Source of the DNA: Planctomycetota bacterium
GTDB lineage: Bacteria > Planctomycetota > UBA1135 > UBA2386
Assembly (NCBI GenBank): GCA_016713175.1
Contig: JADJPQ010000001.1
Coordinates: 372,001-436,000, forward strand
Direction of reading: 5' to 3'
DNA: 64,000 bases
This document shows, in pieces, positions 27,815 to 35,537 of this stretch (positions are counted from its first letter, which is position 1; the number at the start of each line of letters is the position of its first letter). Both the position numbers and the translations under genes were made by a program. Below the pieces are notes generated by a model. It saw nothing but the letters and a program-made list of their open reading frames with translations, had not been told where the DNA came from and searched no databases.

Positions 27815-27820
27815 ACCGTA
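27815..27820 (-). promoter_or_regulatory. Possible internal -10 box upstream of bufB
   Basis: On the minus strand TACGGT ends 7 nt before the bufB ATG. It lies in the 77-base gap after the precursor gene and could start a leaderless transcript covering bufB and bufC. Confidence 0.35.
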
Positions 27821-27884
27821 CGTACCCGAGACGACGGTCGGCCGCAGCCGCCATCGTCCCGGTGTTGCCAACTGGCGCCGGCGC

Positions 27885-28241
27885 TCAGTTCCTCGGCATC
27901 TTGCAGCCGCCCTGGCCCTTGCAGGCATTCATGCCCTTGCAGGCGTTCTTCTCGGTCTTGCAGCCGCCCTGGGCCTTGCAGTCGTTCATGCCCTTGCAGG
28001 CGTGCTTGGCGGTCGCGCAGCCACCCTTGCCCTTGCAGGCGTTCTTGCCGGCACACTCGTTGGCCGCGGTCTTGCAGCCGCCTTGGCCCTTGCAGCCGTT
28101 CATGCTCTTGCAGGCGTGTTTGTCCATCGCCGCAGCGGACGAGCCCTGGTCGCTCGACTTGCAGGAGGTCAGGGTGAGGGTGCTGCCGAGCAGGATGCCG
28201 GCGACGGCAGCGGAGACGAGAGCGGTCTTGGTCTTGTTCAT
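27885..28241 (-). CDS. bufA: Bufferin-type RiPP precursor, cysteine-repeat protein
   Basis: The 118-residue precursor has an export signal (MNKTKTALVSAAVAGILLGS then TLTLTSC). The LTSC sequence looks like a lipobox, so Cys27 may be lipidated. The rest holds twelve cysteines at 44, 50, 56, 63, 69, 75, 82, 88, 94, 101, 107 and 113, an exact C-x5-C-x5-C-x6 pattern repeated four times. Repeats contain ACKGMNACK and GQGGCK-like sequences typical of BufA2/HvfA-type low-complexity precursors. DUF692 and DUF2063 genes follow on the same strand. By analogy with bufferins and HvfA, the cysteines would be converted to copper-binding groups and the product would sequester copper outside the cytoplasm. 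That chemistry is inferred, not visible. Confidence 0.85.
   Translation of the reverse strand: MNKTKTALVSAAVAGILLGSTLTLTSCKSSDQGSSAAAMDKHACKSMNGCKGQGGCKTAANECAGKNACKGKGGCATAKHACKGMNDCKAQGGCKTEKNACKGMNACKGQGGCKMPRN
27888..28112 (-). repeat. Four 57-base tandem repeats encoding 19-residue Cys units
   Basis: Within the precursor gene four units of 19 codons (the last one codon short) follow each other (residues 44-62, 63-81, 82-100 and 101-118). Each has cysteines at positions 1, 7 and 13 of the unit. The nucleotide repeats are imperfect, so they have diverged since duplication while keeping the cysteine spacing. Confidence 0.85.
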
Positions 28242-28394
28242 GTCTGTGGTTCCATCGCGAGCGGCGAACCGGAGCGGTGCGCCTTGGATGCGGACGGAGG
28301 GATCGAGGTTACGAACGGACCCGGAATGTCGTTCCCCTGCTTCCCCGGTCGGGGGCTGCCGGCGGGCGGCGAGGCATGGCATGATGCCCACCCC

Positions 28395-30011
28395 ATGCTC
28401 CGCGCGCTCTTCACTGCGTCCATCGTGACTGCCGTCGCGGTCGCCCAAGGCAACACGATTCCCGGCCTCGGCGTCCGGCTGGCCGAACTCGACGACCTGA
28501 ATGCCAACGGCCGCACCGGCACCTATCCGAACGGCCGCAACGGCTTCTCCTGCCTGGTCTCCGTCTGCAACAACGGCACCGTGCCGGTCAACTGGTTTGC
28601 GGCGATGGACCCGCAACACCCGATCTATGCGTTCCTGCTGTGCCGTGAAGCCGGTGGCCGCTTCGTCCAGATCAGCGACCGCAGCTTCGTCAAGCACGGC
28701 TACGCCTCGGTCAACGACAACCTGTGCGGCACCTGCCAGCCGCCGCCGCTCGGCATGGCGCAGCTCGGCGTCAACTGCTCCGACACCTACTGGGCCGGCC
28801 TGAACGCCAATCCGCTCGATCTCGGTCCGCCTTCGGAGATCGATCCGTGGCTGTTGGACTGGAATCCGGTCGGCTCGCACTTCGATCGCGGCGAACCCGC
28901 GGTCACCGGCCCGGCGGCCACCGACGGCATCAAGAGCCTGAACTTCGCGATGGCCAACGCGATGGGTCTGGTCCGGCACCGGGTCGAGGTCGACGACGCC
29001 GATCTCGGGGTGGCGGGCGCGCGCTTCTTCGTGGCCGGCAGCGTCTGGGCGCGCGGCGAGACCGAGGGCACGCGCCACGACAACATGTTGTCGCGCGAAG
29101 TACAGCCGACGTGGGTGACGATCCGTTGGCGCTTCGCCAACGTGTCGACGCCGGTGCCGGGTTCGGTGCTGCAGCAGTGGGCCGGTGCGCAGGTCCAGTC
29201 GGCGGCCAACGGCACTGACGATGGCCGGGTCTACGTTGCCGCCAAAGTCACGCAGTTGCCGTCCGGCCTGTGGCACTACGAGTATGCGCTGCACAATCGC
29301 GACAACAGCCGCGGCATCGCCGCGATCCGGCTGCCGCGCTGCAGCAATGCGCGGATCCACGCCGCCGGTGCCCGCGACATCGACGCCAATCCGTTGAACG
29401 ACTGGACCGTGTCGACGACGCCGACCGAGGTCGCGTTCCTGGCCGGCGTCGACAACGCGCTGGAATGGAACTGTGTCTACAACGTCTGGTTCGACAGCGA
29501 CGCGGCGCCTGAGCCGAGCGTGCTGCTGCTCGACCAGGCGCGCCCGGGTGCCGGGGCGCTGCAGTTCCCGGTCGGCATGTTGCCGGCGCCGCGCTACGTG
29601 CCCAACGAGACCTACGGCCCGGCCTGCGGCAACCCGGCGCCGACGGTCACCGCGTTCGGCCAGCCGGCGATCGCGCGGCTCGGCAACCAGTCGTTCGCCG
29701 TGCGCGTGACCGCCGAGCCGCTGGCGCCGATCGTGCTGTTCGTCGCCGAGAACCAGGATGCGGTCCTGCTCGGCAACGGCTGCTTGCAGTTGCTCGAGAT
29801 GGGGACGTTGCTGACCTGGACGGTCACCACCGCCGACGCTGCGGGCATCTTCGACGTCGCCCAGCCGGTGCCGTCGTCGGCGGCGTTGGAGGGCATGAAC
29901 GCGTGCTGGCAGGCGATCGCCGGGCAGAATGCCGGGCCGTTGTATGGCGCGTTCGCGGCCAGCGCCGGTCTGCGGGTCCGGGTCGGCGATCGGACGACCG
30001 GTTGCCAGTAG
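28395..30011 (+). CDS. Large secreted protein of unknown function
   Basis: The ATG at 28395 starts a signal peptide (MLRALFTASIVTAVAVAQG). The 538-residue product has Asn- and Gly-rich loops near the start (DLNANGRTGTYPNGRNGF), a CGTCQPPP turn, and a middle beta-rich section (VTIRWRFANVSTPVPGS, VAAKVTQLPSGLWHYEYA). The last ~140 residues, from YGPACGNPAP, resemble the C-terminal domain shared by other exported proteins here. It is transcribed divergently from the bufferin precursor, with 153 bases between the starts. No catalytic motif is recognised. A possible weak -10 (CATGAT) ends 9 nt before the ATG. Confidence 0.75.
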   Translation: MLRALFTASIVTAVAVAQGNTIPGLGVRLAELDDLNANGRTGTYPNGRNGFSCLVSVCNNGTVPVNWFAAMDPQHPIYAFLLCREAGGRFVQISDRSFVKHGYASVNDNLCGTCQPPPLGMAQLGVNCSDTYWAGLNANPLDLGPPSEIDPWLLDWNPVGSHFDRGEPAVTGPAATDGIKSLNFAMANAMGLVRHRVEVDDADLGVAGARFFVAGSVWARGETEGTRHDNMLSREVQPTWVTIRWRFANVSTPVPGSVLQQWAGAQVQSAANGTDDGRVYVAAKVTQLPSGLWHYEYALHNRDNSRGIAAIRLPRCSNARIHAAGARDIDANPLNDWTVSTTPTEVAFLAGVDNALEWNCVYNVWFDSDAAPEPSVLLLDQARPGAGALQFPVGMLPAPRYVPNETYGPACGNPAPTVTAFGQPAIARLGNQSFAVRVTAEPLAPIVLFVAENQDAVLLGNGCLQLLEMGTLLTWTVTTADAAGIFDVAQPVPSSAALEGMNACWQAIAGQNAGPLYGAFAASAGLRVRVGDRTTGCQ

Positions 30012-30042
30012 CCAGCGGCGGCCTTGGTGCGATGATGGCAGC

Positions 30043-30516
30043 ATGATCCGCCGCGCGACTCCGGCCGACGTCCCGCACATCGTGGCCTGCATCCGCGCGC
30101 TCGCCGACTACGAGCGGCTGAGGCACGAATGCGAGGCCGACGAGGGCAAGTTGCGTGAACACCTGTTCGGCGCCACGCCCTATTGCCATGCGCTGATCGC
30201 CGAGGACGACGGCGTGCCGGTCGGGTTCGCGTTGTGGCACTTCGCCTACTCGACGTTCAAGGCGTCGCCGTGCCTGCACCTCGAGGATCTGTTCGTGTTC
30301 CCCGAGCGCCGCGGCAAGGGCCATGGCCTGGCGTTGCTGCGCGCCGTCGCCGCCGAGGCAGTGCAACGCGGCTGCGCTCGCCTGGGCTGGAACGTGCTCG
30401 ACTGGAACGAGTCGGCGATCCGCTTCTACCAGGCGCAAGGCGCCGAGCTGCTACCGGACTGGCGCACCTGTCGGCTGGCCGGCGCGGCCCTGCAACGCGC
30501 CGCGAGCCTCAGTTGA
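30043..30516 (+). CDS. GNAT acetyltransferase similar to diamine/spermidine N-acetyltransferases
   Basis: The 157-residue protein is a single GNAT domain. It opens with MIRRATPADVPHIVACIRAL and has the acidic motif LEDLFVFPERRGKGHGLALL, where RRGKGHG is the acetyl-CoA loop, then GWNVLDWNESAIRFYQAQGA. The LHLEDLFV strand and the W-N-x-x-A-I-x-F-Y end are typical of the SSAT (spermidine/spermine acetyltransferase) branch, so a polyamine or small amine substrate is likely. The ATG is 31 bases after the previous stop on the same strand. The 3' end overlaps the convergent gene at 30509 by 8 bases. Confidence 0.88.
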   Translation: MIRRATPADVPHIVACIRALADYERLRHECEADEGKLREHLFGATPYCHALIAEDDGVPVGFALWHFAYSTFKASPCLHLEDLFVFPERRGKGHGLALLRAVAAEAVQRGCARLGWNVLDWNESAIRFYQAQGAELLPDWRTCRLAGAALQRAASLS

Positions 30517-31483
30517 CCAGGAAGCTGTTGGTCGCGAACAGCATGCCGCCGCGGAACACGAAACCCTGCACGCAGGCCTGGCCGGTGCCCGGCAGCAGCC
30601 TCGGCGCCAAGCCCATGGTCGGCTGCGTCAGCATCCGGGTCGCCACCAGCGTGGTGTGCAAATCGCCGAGCAACCATGGCACGGCGAACTGCAACTGTCG
30701 CGTAGCCGGCACGACCGGTGCACCGACGGCGAGGAACCAGAACGTGTCCGGCGTCGGTGCAGCCGTGAAACCGAGCAGCACGACGCCGCTCGGCGAGCGC
30801 AGCAGGCTCAGTTGTTCGGGACCGTCGCGGTAGGGCACGATCGGGCTGACGCCGGGAACGAATGTCAGTCGCAGGCCGATCACGCAGGTGGCATCGAATG
30901 CATGGCTGCCGCGGGTGTCGCCGCCATGCGTGATCCGGATCGGGGTGCCGATCGGAGTCGCCGTGCACGCGAACTCACGGCGCGCGGTGCCTGGCGCAGC
31001 CGTGCCGTGGCCGTAGTCGCCGATGCCATCGTCGCCGATGTCGACCAGCATGTCGGCCGCGGTGGCCGGGCCCGTCGAACCGCCCGAATCGATGGCAATC
31101 AGCAGCATCCCACGCCGTTCGACCGGCGCGTGCAACCGCAACAGCAGTTCACCGTTGGTGACAGCACTGGCCGGGTGGCCGTTGTTGGCCGCCAGCAACC
31201 GGCAATCGAAGAACGCCCGCATCATCGTGTTGCCGTCGGGATCGCGTTCAACCGCGACGACGCCATCGGCGGTGCAATGGCCGGTCGCAGCACGCAGCCA
31301 CTGCGCCTGCCCTTCGCGCAACACCGTGCCGACGGGAATCTCGCGATGCTCGAGCGGACCGATGGCGCCGTGGTCGAGATCGAGTTGCCACGTGCGCGCG
31401 ACGTGGACCTCCAGCTGCGCCTGCTGCGCGGTTGCGGACACTGCCAGGGCCAGAACGGACCACGACCATGCGACTCGATGCAT
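30509..31483 (-). CDS. Secreted protein of unknown function
   Basis: The ATG at 31483 is chosen because it starts a signal peptide (MHRVAWSWSVLALAVSATA) and has AGGAG about 8 nt upstream. A longer frame to 31720 would cross a strong terminator hairpin. The mature protein (324 residues in all) has a beta-rich N-part (RTWQLDLDHGAIGPLEHREI) and a DIGDDGIGDYG segment. The end (RLLPGTGQACVQGFVF, then GGMLFATNSFLVN) looks like the end of the C-terminal domain shared with other exported proteins in this window. Function unknown. Confidence 0.72.
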   Translation of the reverse strand: MHRVAWSWSVLALAVSATAQQAQLEVHVARTWQLDLDHGAIGPLEHREIPVGTVLREGQAQWLRAATGHCTADGVVAVERDPDGNTMMRAFFDCRLLAANNGHPASAVTNGELLLRLHAPVERRGMLLIAIDSGGSTGPATAADMLVDIGDDGIGDYGHGTAAPGTARREFACTATPIGTPIRITHGGDTRGSHAFDATCVIGLRLTFVPGVSPIVPYRDGPEQLSLLRSPSGVVLLGFTAAPTPDTFWFLAVGAPVVPATRQLQFAVPWLLGDLHTTLVATRMLTQPTMGLAPRLLPGTGQACVQGFVFRGGMLFATNSFLVN

Positions 31484-31921
31484 CGGGCTGCTCCTACGCG
31501 GCGCGCGAGAGATCACCTGCGCTGACGAAAAAACGCCGCTCGGCGACGGGCCGAAGCGGCGTTCTGGTGCGGCAACATGGGCGATCGCAGCGTACGACCC
31601 AGGTGGCGGGGGGTCGGGCGGGTCGGGCTCCCGAGCCACGCGGCGATCGGTCTTGGGAGAAGGTGGCGGCGGCGCGATCGGTGCGCAGCTCTGCACGCGG
31701 GTGCGGTGCGTGACCTGCAAGTGGCTCCTCCCGAATTTTGAATGGATGCCGGCGGTCGCGACGTTCAGTCGGGCCGGATCGGCATCGCTTGGTTCTTCCG
31801 GCGATTCCGGCCGGCGCGCGAGTCAGGGGTTTCCCTGAGCCGGTCCTGGTGGGGCTCCGGTCATGCGCGGGCACGCCAACCGTGGCATGATGCTGATCCC
31901 TGCCAGGGCCTTCCGTTCGCC
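31484..31921. other. 438-base divergent intergenic region
   Basis: This stretch separates the minus-strand secreted protein (start 31483) from the plus-strand cytochrome lipoprotein (start 31922). It holds a strong minus-strand intrinsic terminator at 31528-31563. I see no convincing reading frame or tRNA in it. It must contain promoters for both flanking genes and may contain a small RNA ending at the terminator. Confidence 0.5.
31528..31563 (-). terminator. Intrinsic terminator hairpin in a gene leader
   Basis: Read on the minus strand, a 9-base stem (AACGCCGCT pairing with AGCGGCGTT) with an extra GC-rich inner stem is followed by six T residues. It lies 45 bases upstream of the secreted-protein start at 31483, with no gene on the same strand upstream. 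It could be an attenuator in that leader or the end of a small RNA. Confidence 0.7.
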
Positions 31922-34351
31922 ATGTCCCGTCTGCTGTTGCTCCTGCTCGTCGTCGCGGTCGCTTGCGACGGCGGCAACCGTGTGCCTGCGCCCGTCCTGC
32001 CGCCATCCGAACTGCGGATCGAGTCACCGCGGACGAGCGGCGCCGGCGATCGGCTCGCGGCCGAACTGCTGCGGCTGACCGGTGCGGTGCCGCCGGCGCC
32101 GTTTCACACCACGGCGGACGAACTGCCAGCCGGCTCCCTGCGCGATCGCCTTCGCCGGATCGCGTTCGATCACCTGCGCACCGTTGCATTCGGCGCCGGG
32201 CACGGGCCCGAACTGATCGGTTCGCGGCGGATTGCGCGTCTGGCGCTGCTGCCCGACGCCCCGCGCGATGGCAACGGCAACGGCAGCAACCGCGATGAAG
32301 TGCTGGCCGCCGAGCGACGTCGGGTCAGCGCGACCGCGGGTGCGGCACCGTTGCCGGATTCCTGGCAGGCGCTGTTTCCGTGGCACGAAGCGAGTGCGGA
32401 TCTGGCGCAGCCGCCGACCTCGTCGGCGACGCCGGCGAGCTGGCGCGCGGTCGGCGAAGCGAATGCGGCGACGGCGCTCGCGGACATCGGTGGGGCGATG
32501 CTGGCGCGTGCGCGTGCGGCGGGGTTCTTGTTGCAGCGCAGTCGCGGTTCACTTGCCGGTTCCTCCACCGACGACGGGCGTCTCGGGCTCGATCTGCTGC
32601 ATCAGGCTCTGGCCGCCGAAGAGACGTTGCTCGGCAGCCTGTTCACCAACGGTGGCTCGCCAGGAGCACTGGCCGATCCAGAACGGTACGACCCGGAGGT
32701 CGATCTCCGGTGGTTGCCGGCACGCGTGATCGTGCGACCCGAACCCACGGTCCCCGGTTCGATCGGCGGCTATCGGGTCGACGATGTCGCCAGCGATCTC
32801 TTCAGCCTGGCGCAGGTGCTGCAGGCCGCGGGCGAACTGGCCTGGTTGTCGGCGGCCGACAATCCGTATCCGGCGTTGCGCGATGTGTTCCGCGGCCATC
32901 CGTTCGGCACACCGGGTGGGCCGCGACCGCCGGGCGGTCTGTCGGCGCAGTTGCCGGCACTGTCCTGGCGCGGGGAAATCGGGCCGCTGATCCTGTTCCG
33001 CTGTCAGGGCTGTCATCTCGGTTTCGGCTCCGGTGGGTTCATCATCGACACGCTGGCGGACGTCCTGGCCGGCAGCCCGCAGACCCGCGCCGCCAATCTG
33101 ACGATGGTGGTGCCGGGCGATCACAGTCGCTCGTTCCTGTGGCAGATCCTCGATGGGCCGCCGGCGCCGTTCAACCGGATGCCGCTGGGGTCGCGACTAG
33201 GGCAGGGCGAGATCGATCTGGTGGCGCGATGGATCGATGAAGGCGCGCGCGAAGAGCCGACCGTCATCCCGCCGCCGCCATTGCCGGGCAAGGTGCTGGC
33301 GCAGGTGTTGTTCGCCAATCTGGTCTTCCTGCATCTGGATCCGGCAACCGGCGATCTCCGGCATCGGGTCGAGAACGGGGCGTCGTCCGGATACGCCACG
33401 GCGCAGGCGACCGGTGCGGCGTTGCAGGCGCTGGCGGTGGTGCGGCGGGCGGTGCCGACGCTGTCGTACGATGGGCGAACGGTGGGCGACGTGTTGCTGA
33501 CCATCGCACGGCGCGCGATGGCGAGCCTGCTGGCCGCGGACGGAACGGTTGCTCGCGAGGTCGAACTCGTGACCGGCAGGACGCGGATCGGCGAACTCGG
33601 CGATCAGGCGATGCTGGCGGCGGGACTGATGGCGGCGGGCGATGTGCTCGGCGATGAGGCTGTCTCGACGGCCGGGCGTGCGGCGGCGGAACGGCTGATC
33701 GACGCGTTCTGGCGCGCGGACTCGGGTTGGTTCGTGACCTCGCCGGACGGGCCGTCCGCTCGCTATGAAGGCCGGGACTTGTCGGCACTGCTGGCGGTGC
33801 TGCCGACGTTGGCGGCGACCGATCCCGAAGTCGCGGCACTGCGCGATCGGTTCCTGTCGGGCTGGGCGCGGGTGGCGGCGTTTGCGGAATGGGATGGCGG
33901 CGGCGAGGTCCTGGGCGATGGGATCGCCGACACGGATGGCAACGGCGTGCCCGAACCGGCGGCGGCCGGCGGCGCGTTCGGCCGGTTGCCGGTGCTCGCC
34001 TCGGCGTGGTTGGCGGGTGATTCCGGCGCGCTGGTCGCCGACGACGTGGTGACGTGGAGCCGGCATGTGTTGCCGTTGTTCCAGCAGAAGTGCGGGGAGT
34101 GTCACCTCGCTGGCGCGGCGCAGGGCGAGTATCGGCTCGACACGGTGGCGTTGGCGGCGACGCCCGGTTCGTCCGGCGGCGCGCTGCCGTTGCTGGTGCC
34201 GGGGGATCCCGAAGGGTCGTTCCTGTATCGCAAGCTGGTGGATCGTCAGCCGGCGATCGGCGTGCAGATGCCGGAAGCGCGTTCGCCGTTGGATGCGCGT
34301 GGGCGGGAGTTGGTGCGAGCGTGGATCTTGCAGGGGGCCTTGCGGCAATAG
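31922..34351 (+). CDS. Planctomycete-type cytochrome c lipoprotein with two haem sites
   Basis: The 809-residue protein starts with a lipoprotein signal (MSRLLLLLLVVAVACDGG). Two covalent haem-binding motifs are seen: CQGCH at residue 361 and CGECH at residue 724. Both are followed by sequences typical of Planctomycete cytochrome domains (GSGGFIIDTLADVLAGSPQT; GAAQGEYRLDTVALAATPGS) and by VVPGDHSRSFLW or LVPGDPEGSFLY. Between them lies a helical region (~470-690). The two cytochrome domains thus flank a large helical domain. An electron-transfer or redox-scaffold role at the outer side of the membrane is likely; substrate unknown. I chose ATG 31922 because it starts the lipoprotein signal. 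Confidence 0.83.
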   Translation: MSRLLLLLLVVAVACDGGNRVPAPVLPPSELRIESPRTSGAGDRLAAELLRLTGAVPPAPFHTTADELPAGSLRDRLRRIAFDHLRTVAFGAGHGPELIGSRRIARLALLPDAPRDGNGNGSNRDEVLAAERRRVSATAGAAPLPDSWQALFPWHEASADLAQPPTSSATPASWRAVGEANAATALADIGGAMLARARAAGFLLQRSRGSLAGSSTDDGRLGLDLLHQALAAEETLLGSLFTNGGSPGALADPERYDPEVDLRWLPARVIVRPEPTVPGSIGGYRVDDVASDLFSLAQVLQAAGELAWLSAADNPYPALRDVFRGHPFGTPGGPRPPGGLSAQLPALSWRGEIGPLILFRCQGCHLGFGSGGFIIDTLADVLAGSPQTRAANLTMVVPGDHSRSFLWQILDGPPAPFNRMPLGSRLGQGEIDLVARWIDEGAREEPTVIPPPPLPGKVLAQVLFANLVFLHLDPATGDLRHRVENGASSGYATAQATGAALQALAVVRRAVPTLSYDGRTVGDVLLTIARRAMASLLAADGTVAREVELVTGRTRIGELGDQAMLAAGLMAAGDVLGDEAVSTAGRAAAERLIDAFWRADSGWFVTSPDGPSARYEGRDLSALLAVLPTLAATDPEVAALRDRFLSGWARVAAFAEWDGGGEVLGDGIADTDGNGVPEPAAAGGAFGRLPVLASAWLAGDSGALVADDVVTWSRHVLPLFQQKCGECHLAGAAQGEYRLDTVALAATPGSSGGALPLLVPGDPEGSFLYRKLVDRQPAIGVQMPEARSPLDARGRELVRAWILQGALRQ

Positions 34352-34420
34352 GCGACGAAGCTCGGCCGGGTCGGACCGGCGGTTGTCTGCGATCGGGTTG
34401 GCCCCGAGGTTCGCGGGGCG

Positions 34421-34452
34421 TTGCGGGCGAACTACAGTGGCACTACACTGTA
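34421..34452 (+). promoter_or_regulatory. brnTA promoter with overlapping operator palindrome
   Basis: TTGCGG (34421-34426) and TACACT (34444-34449) are 17 bases apart, and TACACT ends 6 nt before the brnT ATG. A perfect inverted repeat TACAGTG-N6-CACTGTA (34433-34452) covers the -10 box. BrnA antitoxins are known to repress their own operons through such sites, so this is the likely operator. Confidence 0.7.
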
Positions 34453-34455
34453 AGC

Positions 34456-34752
34456 ATGGAACAGCTCAGGTTCGCCTGGGATCCGGGCAAGGCGTCCGCC
34501 AACGTGCGGAAGCACGGCGTTTCGTTCGAAGAGGCGGAGACGGTCTTCGCCGACGACAACGCTCTGCTGATCGATGATCCGGACCACTCCTTGGATGAGG
34601 AGCGCGCCGTTCTGCTGGGCGTCAGTGTGCGTCTTCGAATCATCGTGGTGTGCCATACCCTGCGCGACAAAGGCCGGACGATTCGTTTGATCTCTGCGCG
34701 GAGGGCAACCCGTAGCGAGCGTGACCAGTACGTGGAGCAATTGAACCCATGA
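34456..34752 (+). CDS. brnT: BrnT toxin (RelE-like ribonuclease)
   Basis: The 98-residue protein matches BrnT: FAWDPGKASANVRKHGVSFE, then EAETVFAD, DDPDHS, DEERAVLLGVS, IIVVCHTLRDKGRTIRLISA and RRATRSERDQYVEQ. BrnT is an RNase that inhibits translation and is neutralised by BrnA. The key basic and aromatic-region motifs of the family are intact, so it is likely active. The start is ATG at 34456, set by the promoter 6 nt upstream and by the family N-terminus. Toxin precedes antitoxin, the normal order for this system. The antitoxin gene overlaps the end by 4 bases (ATGA). Confidence 0.94.
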   Translation: MEQLRFAWDPGKASANVRKHGVSFEEAETVFADDNALLIDDPDHSLDEERAVLLGVSVRLRIIVVCHTLRDKGRTIRLISARRATRSERDQYVEQLNP

Positions 34753-34964
34753 GGAAGCAATACGATTTCAGTAGCGCTCGACGCAATCCGTACGCAAAGC
34801 GGGTCAAGCGGCAGGTGACGATCCGCCTCGACGAACTGACGGTCGCCTGGTTCAAGCAGATGGCGCTCGACGCCGGCATGCCGTACCAGAGCCTGATCAA
34901 TCTGTATCTGCGCGACTGTGCAGCATCGGGCCGACGCCTGACGATGACCTGGAAGGCGCCGTGA
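34749..34964 (+). CDS. brnA: BrnA antitoxin (ribbon-helix-helix)
   Basis: The 71-residue protein has the BrnA layout: an N-terminal toxin-binding stretch (YDFSSARRNPYAKRVKRQ) and a ribbon-helix-helix DNA-binding domain (VTIRLDELTVAWFKQMALDA, then GMPYQSLINLYLRDC). It binds BrnT and represses the operon, very likely at the palindrome just before brnT. The start overlaps the brnT stop. The stop overlaps the GTG of the next gene, so three genes are translationally coupled. Confidence 0.93.
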   Translation: MRKQYDFSSARRNPYAKRVKRQVTIRLDELTVAWFKQMALDAGMPYQSLINLYLRDCAASGRRLTMTWKAP

Positions 34965-35428
34965 GAGCACCGGCTGCCTCGATACCACGATTCGCGATGA
35001 GGCAGTCGTCGGGGTTGGCAATCCTGGTGTGGCTCGCCGCCTGCCGCGGCGCCGTGGATCCCTGGCCGACCCGGACCGAGGACCTTGCGGCAGTCGAGGC
35101 CGCACGAGGTCCAGTGGTGCCACCGGTTGCCGCACCGATCTTCCTCACTTTCGCCAAGGACCTGCATCCGTGCTGGCGAATCCGTGAGAACGAGTCGGCG
35201 TCGACGGTGGGAACGGAGATCCGGGTCAGGCGCGACGTCGCGACCATCCTGGTCGTGCGTGCCGAATCGCCGGTCCGAGTCGAGATCCCGGCGATGCGAT
35301 TCGACAAGGCTGTGGTTCCGGGGCGCCCGAGCCTCTCGTGGTTCACCGCGACCCGCACCGGAACCTGGCCGATCGTCTTGACCACGCCGTGGGGCACCAC
35401 CAACGGCACGGTCGTTGTGGTCGACTGA
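34961..35428 (+). CDS. Cupredoxin-like lipoprotein resembling a COX2 domain without CuA ligands
   Basis: The 155-residue product starts at GTG 34961, preceded by GGAAGG 4 nt upstream and coupled to brnA (GTGA). A lipoprotein signal ends at LVWLAAC; an ATG at 34997 would also work. The mature part resembles the beta-barrel of cytochrome oxidase subunit II: DVATILVVRAESPVRVEIPA, then VVPGR, WFTATRTGTW and TTPWGTTNG in the order seen in that family. The CuA ligand loop (C-x3-C and His) is missing, so it probably does not bind CuA. Its coupling to a toxin-antitoxin operon is odd and may reflect an insertion of brnTA before it. Confidence 0.65.
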   Translation: MRAPAASIPRFAMRQSSGLAILVWLAACRGAVDPWPTRTEDLAAVEAARGPVVPPVAAPIFLTFAKDLHPCWRIRENESASTVGTEIRVRRDVATILVVRAESPVRVEIPAMRFDKAVVPGRPSLSWFTATRTGTWPIVLTTPWGTTNGTVVVVD

Positions 35429-35522
35429 TGTGCGCGTCGGACCGTGCCGTTCGGGGACCGGTAGCCGGCCTCGGGTGCGAGCGAGCCGCCGAAAGTGCAT
35501 TCAGCCGAGGCTCCCTGGCCGA

Positions 35523-35528
35523 TAGTGT
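35523..35528 (+). promoter_or_regulatory. Putative -10 box upstream of metF
   Basis: TAGTGT ends 9 nt before the metF ATG at 35538 with no Shine-Dalgarno sequence between. It matches the leaderless pattern seen at other genes. Confidence 0.4.
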
Positions 35529-35537
35529 GCGACCCCG

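Noticed and set aside
31564..31921. A tRNA, SRP RNA or 6S RNA in the divergent gap upstream of the terminator
   Set aside because: No T-loop, SRP core or other family signature could be recognised, so only the terminator is reported.
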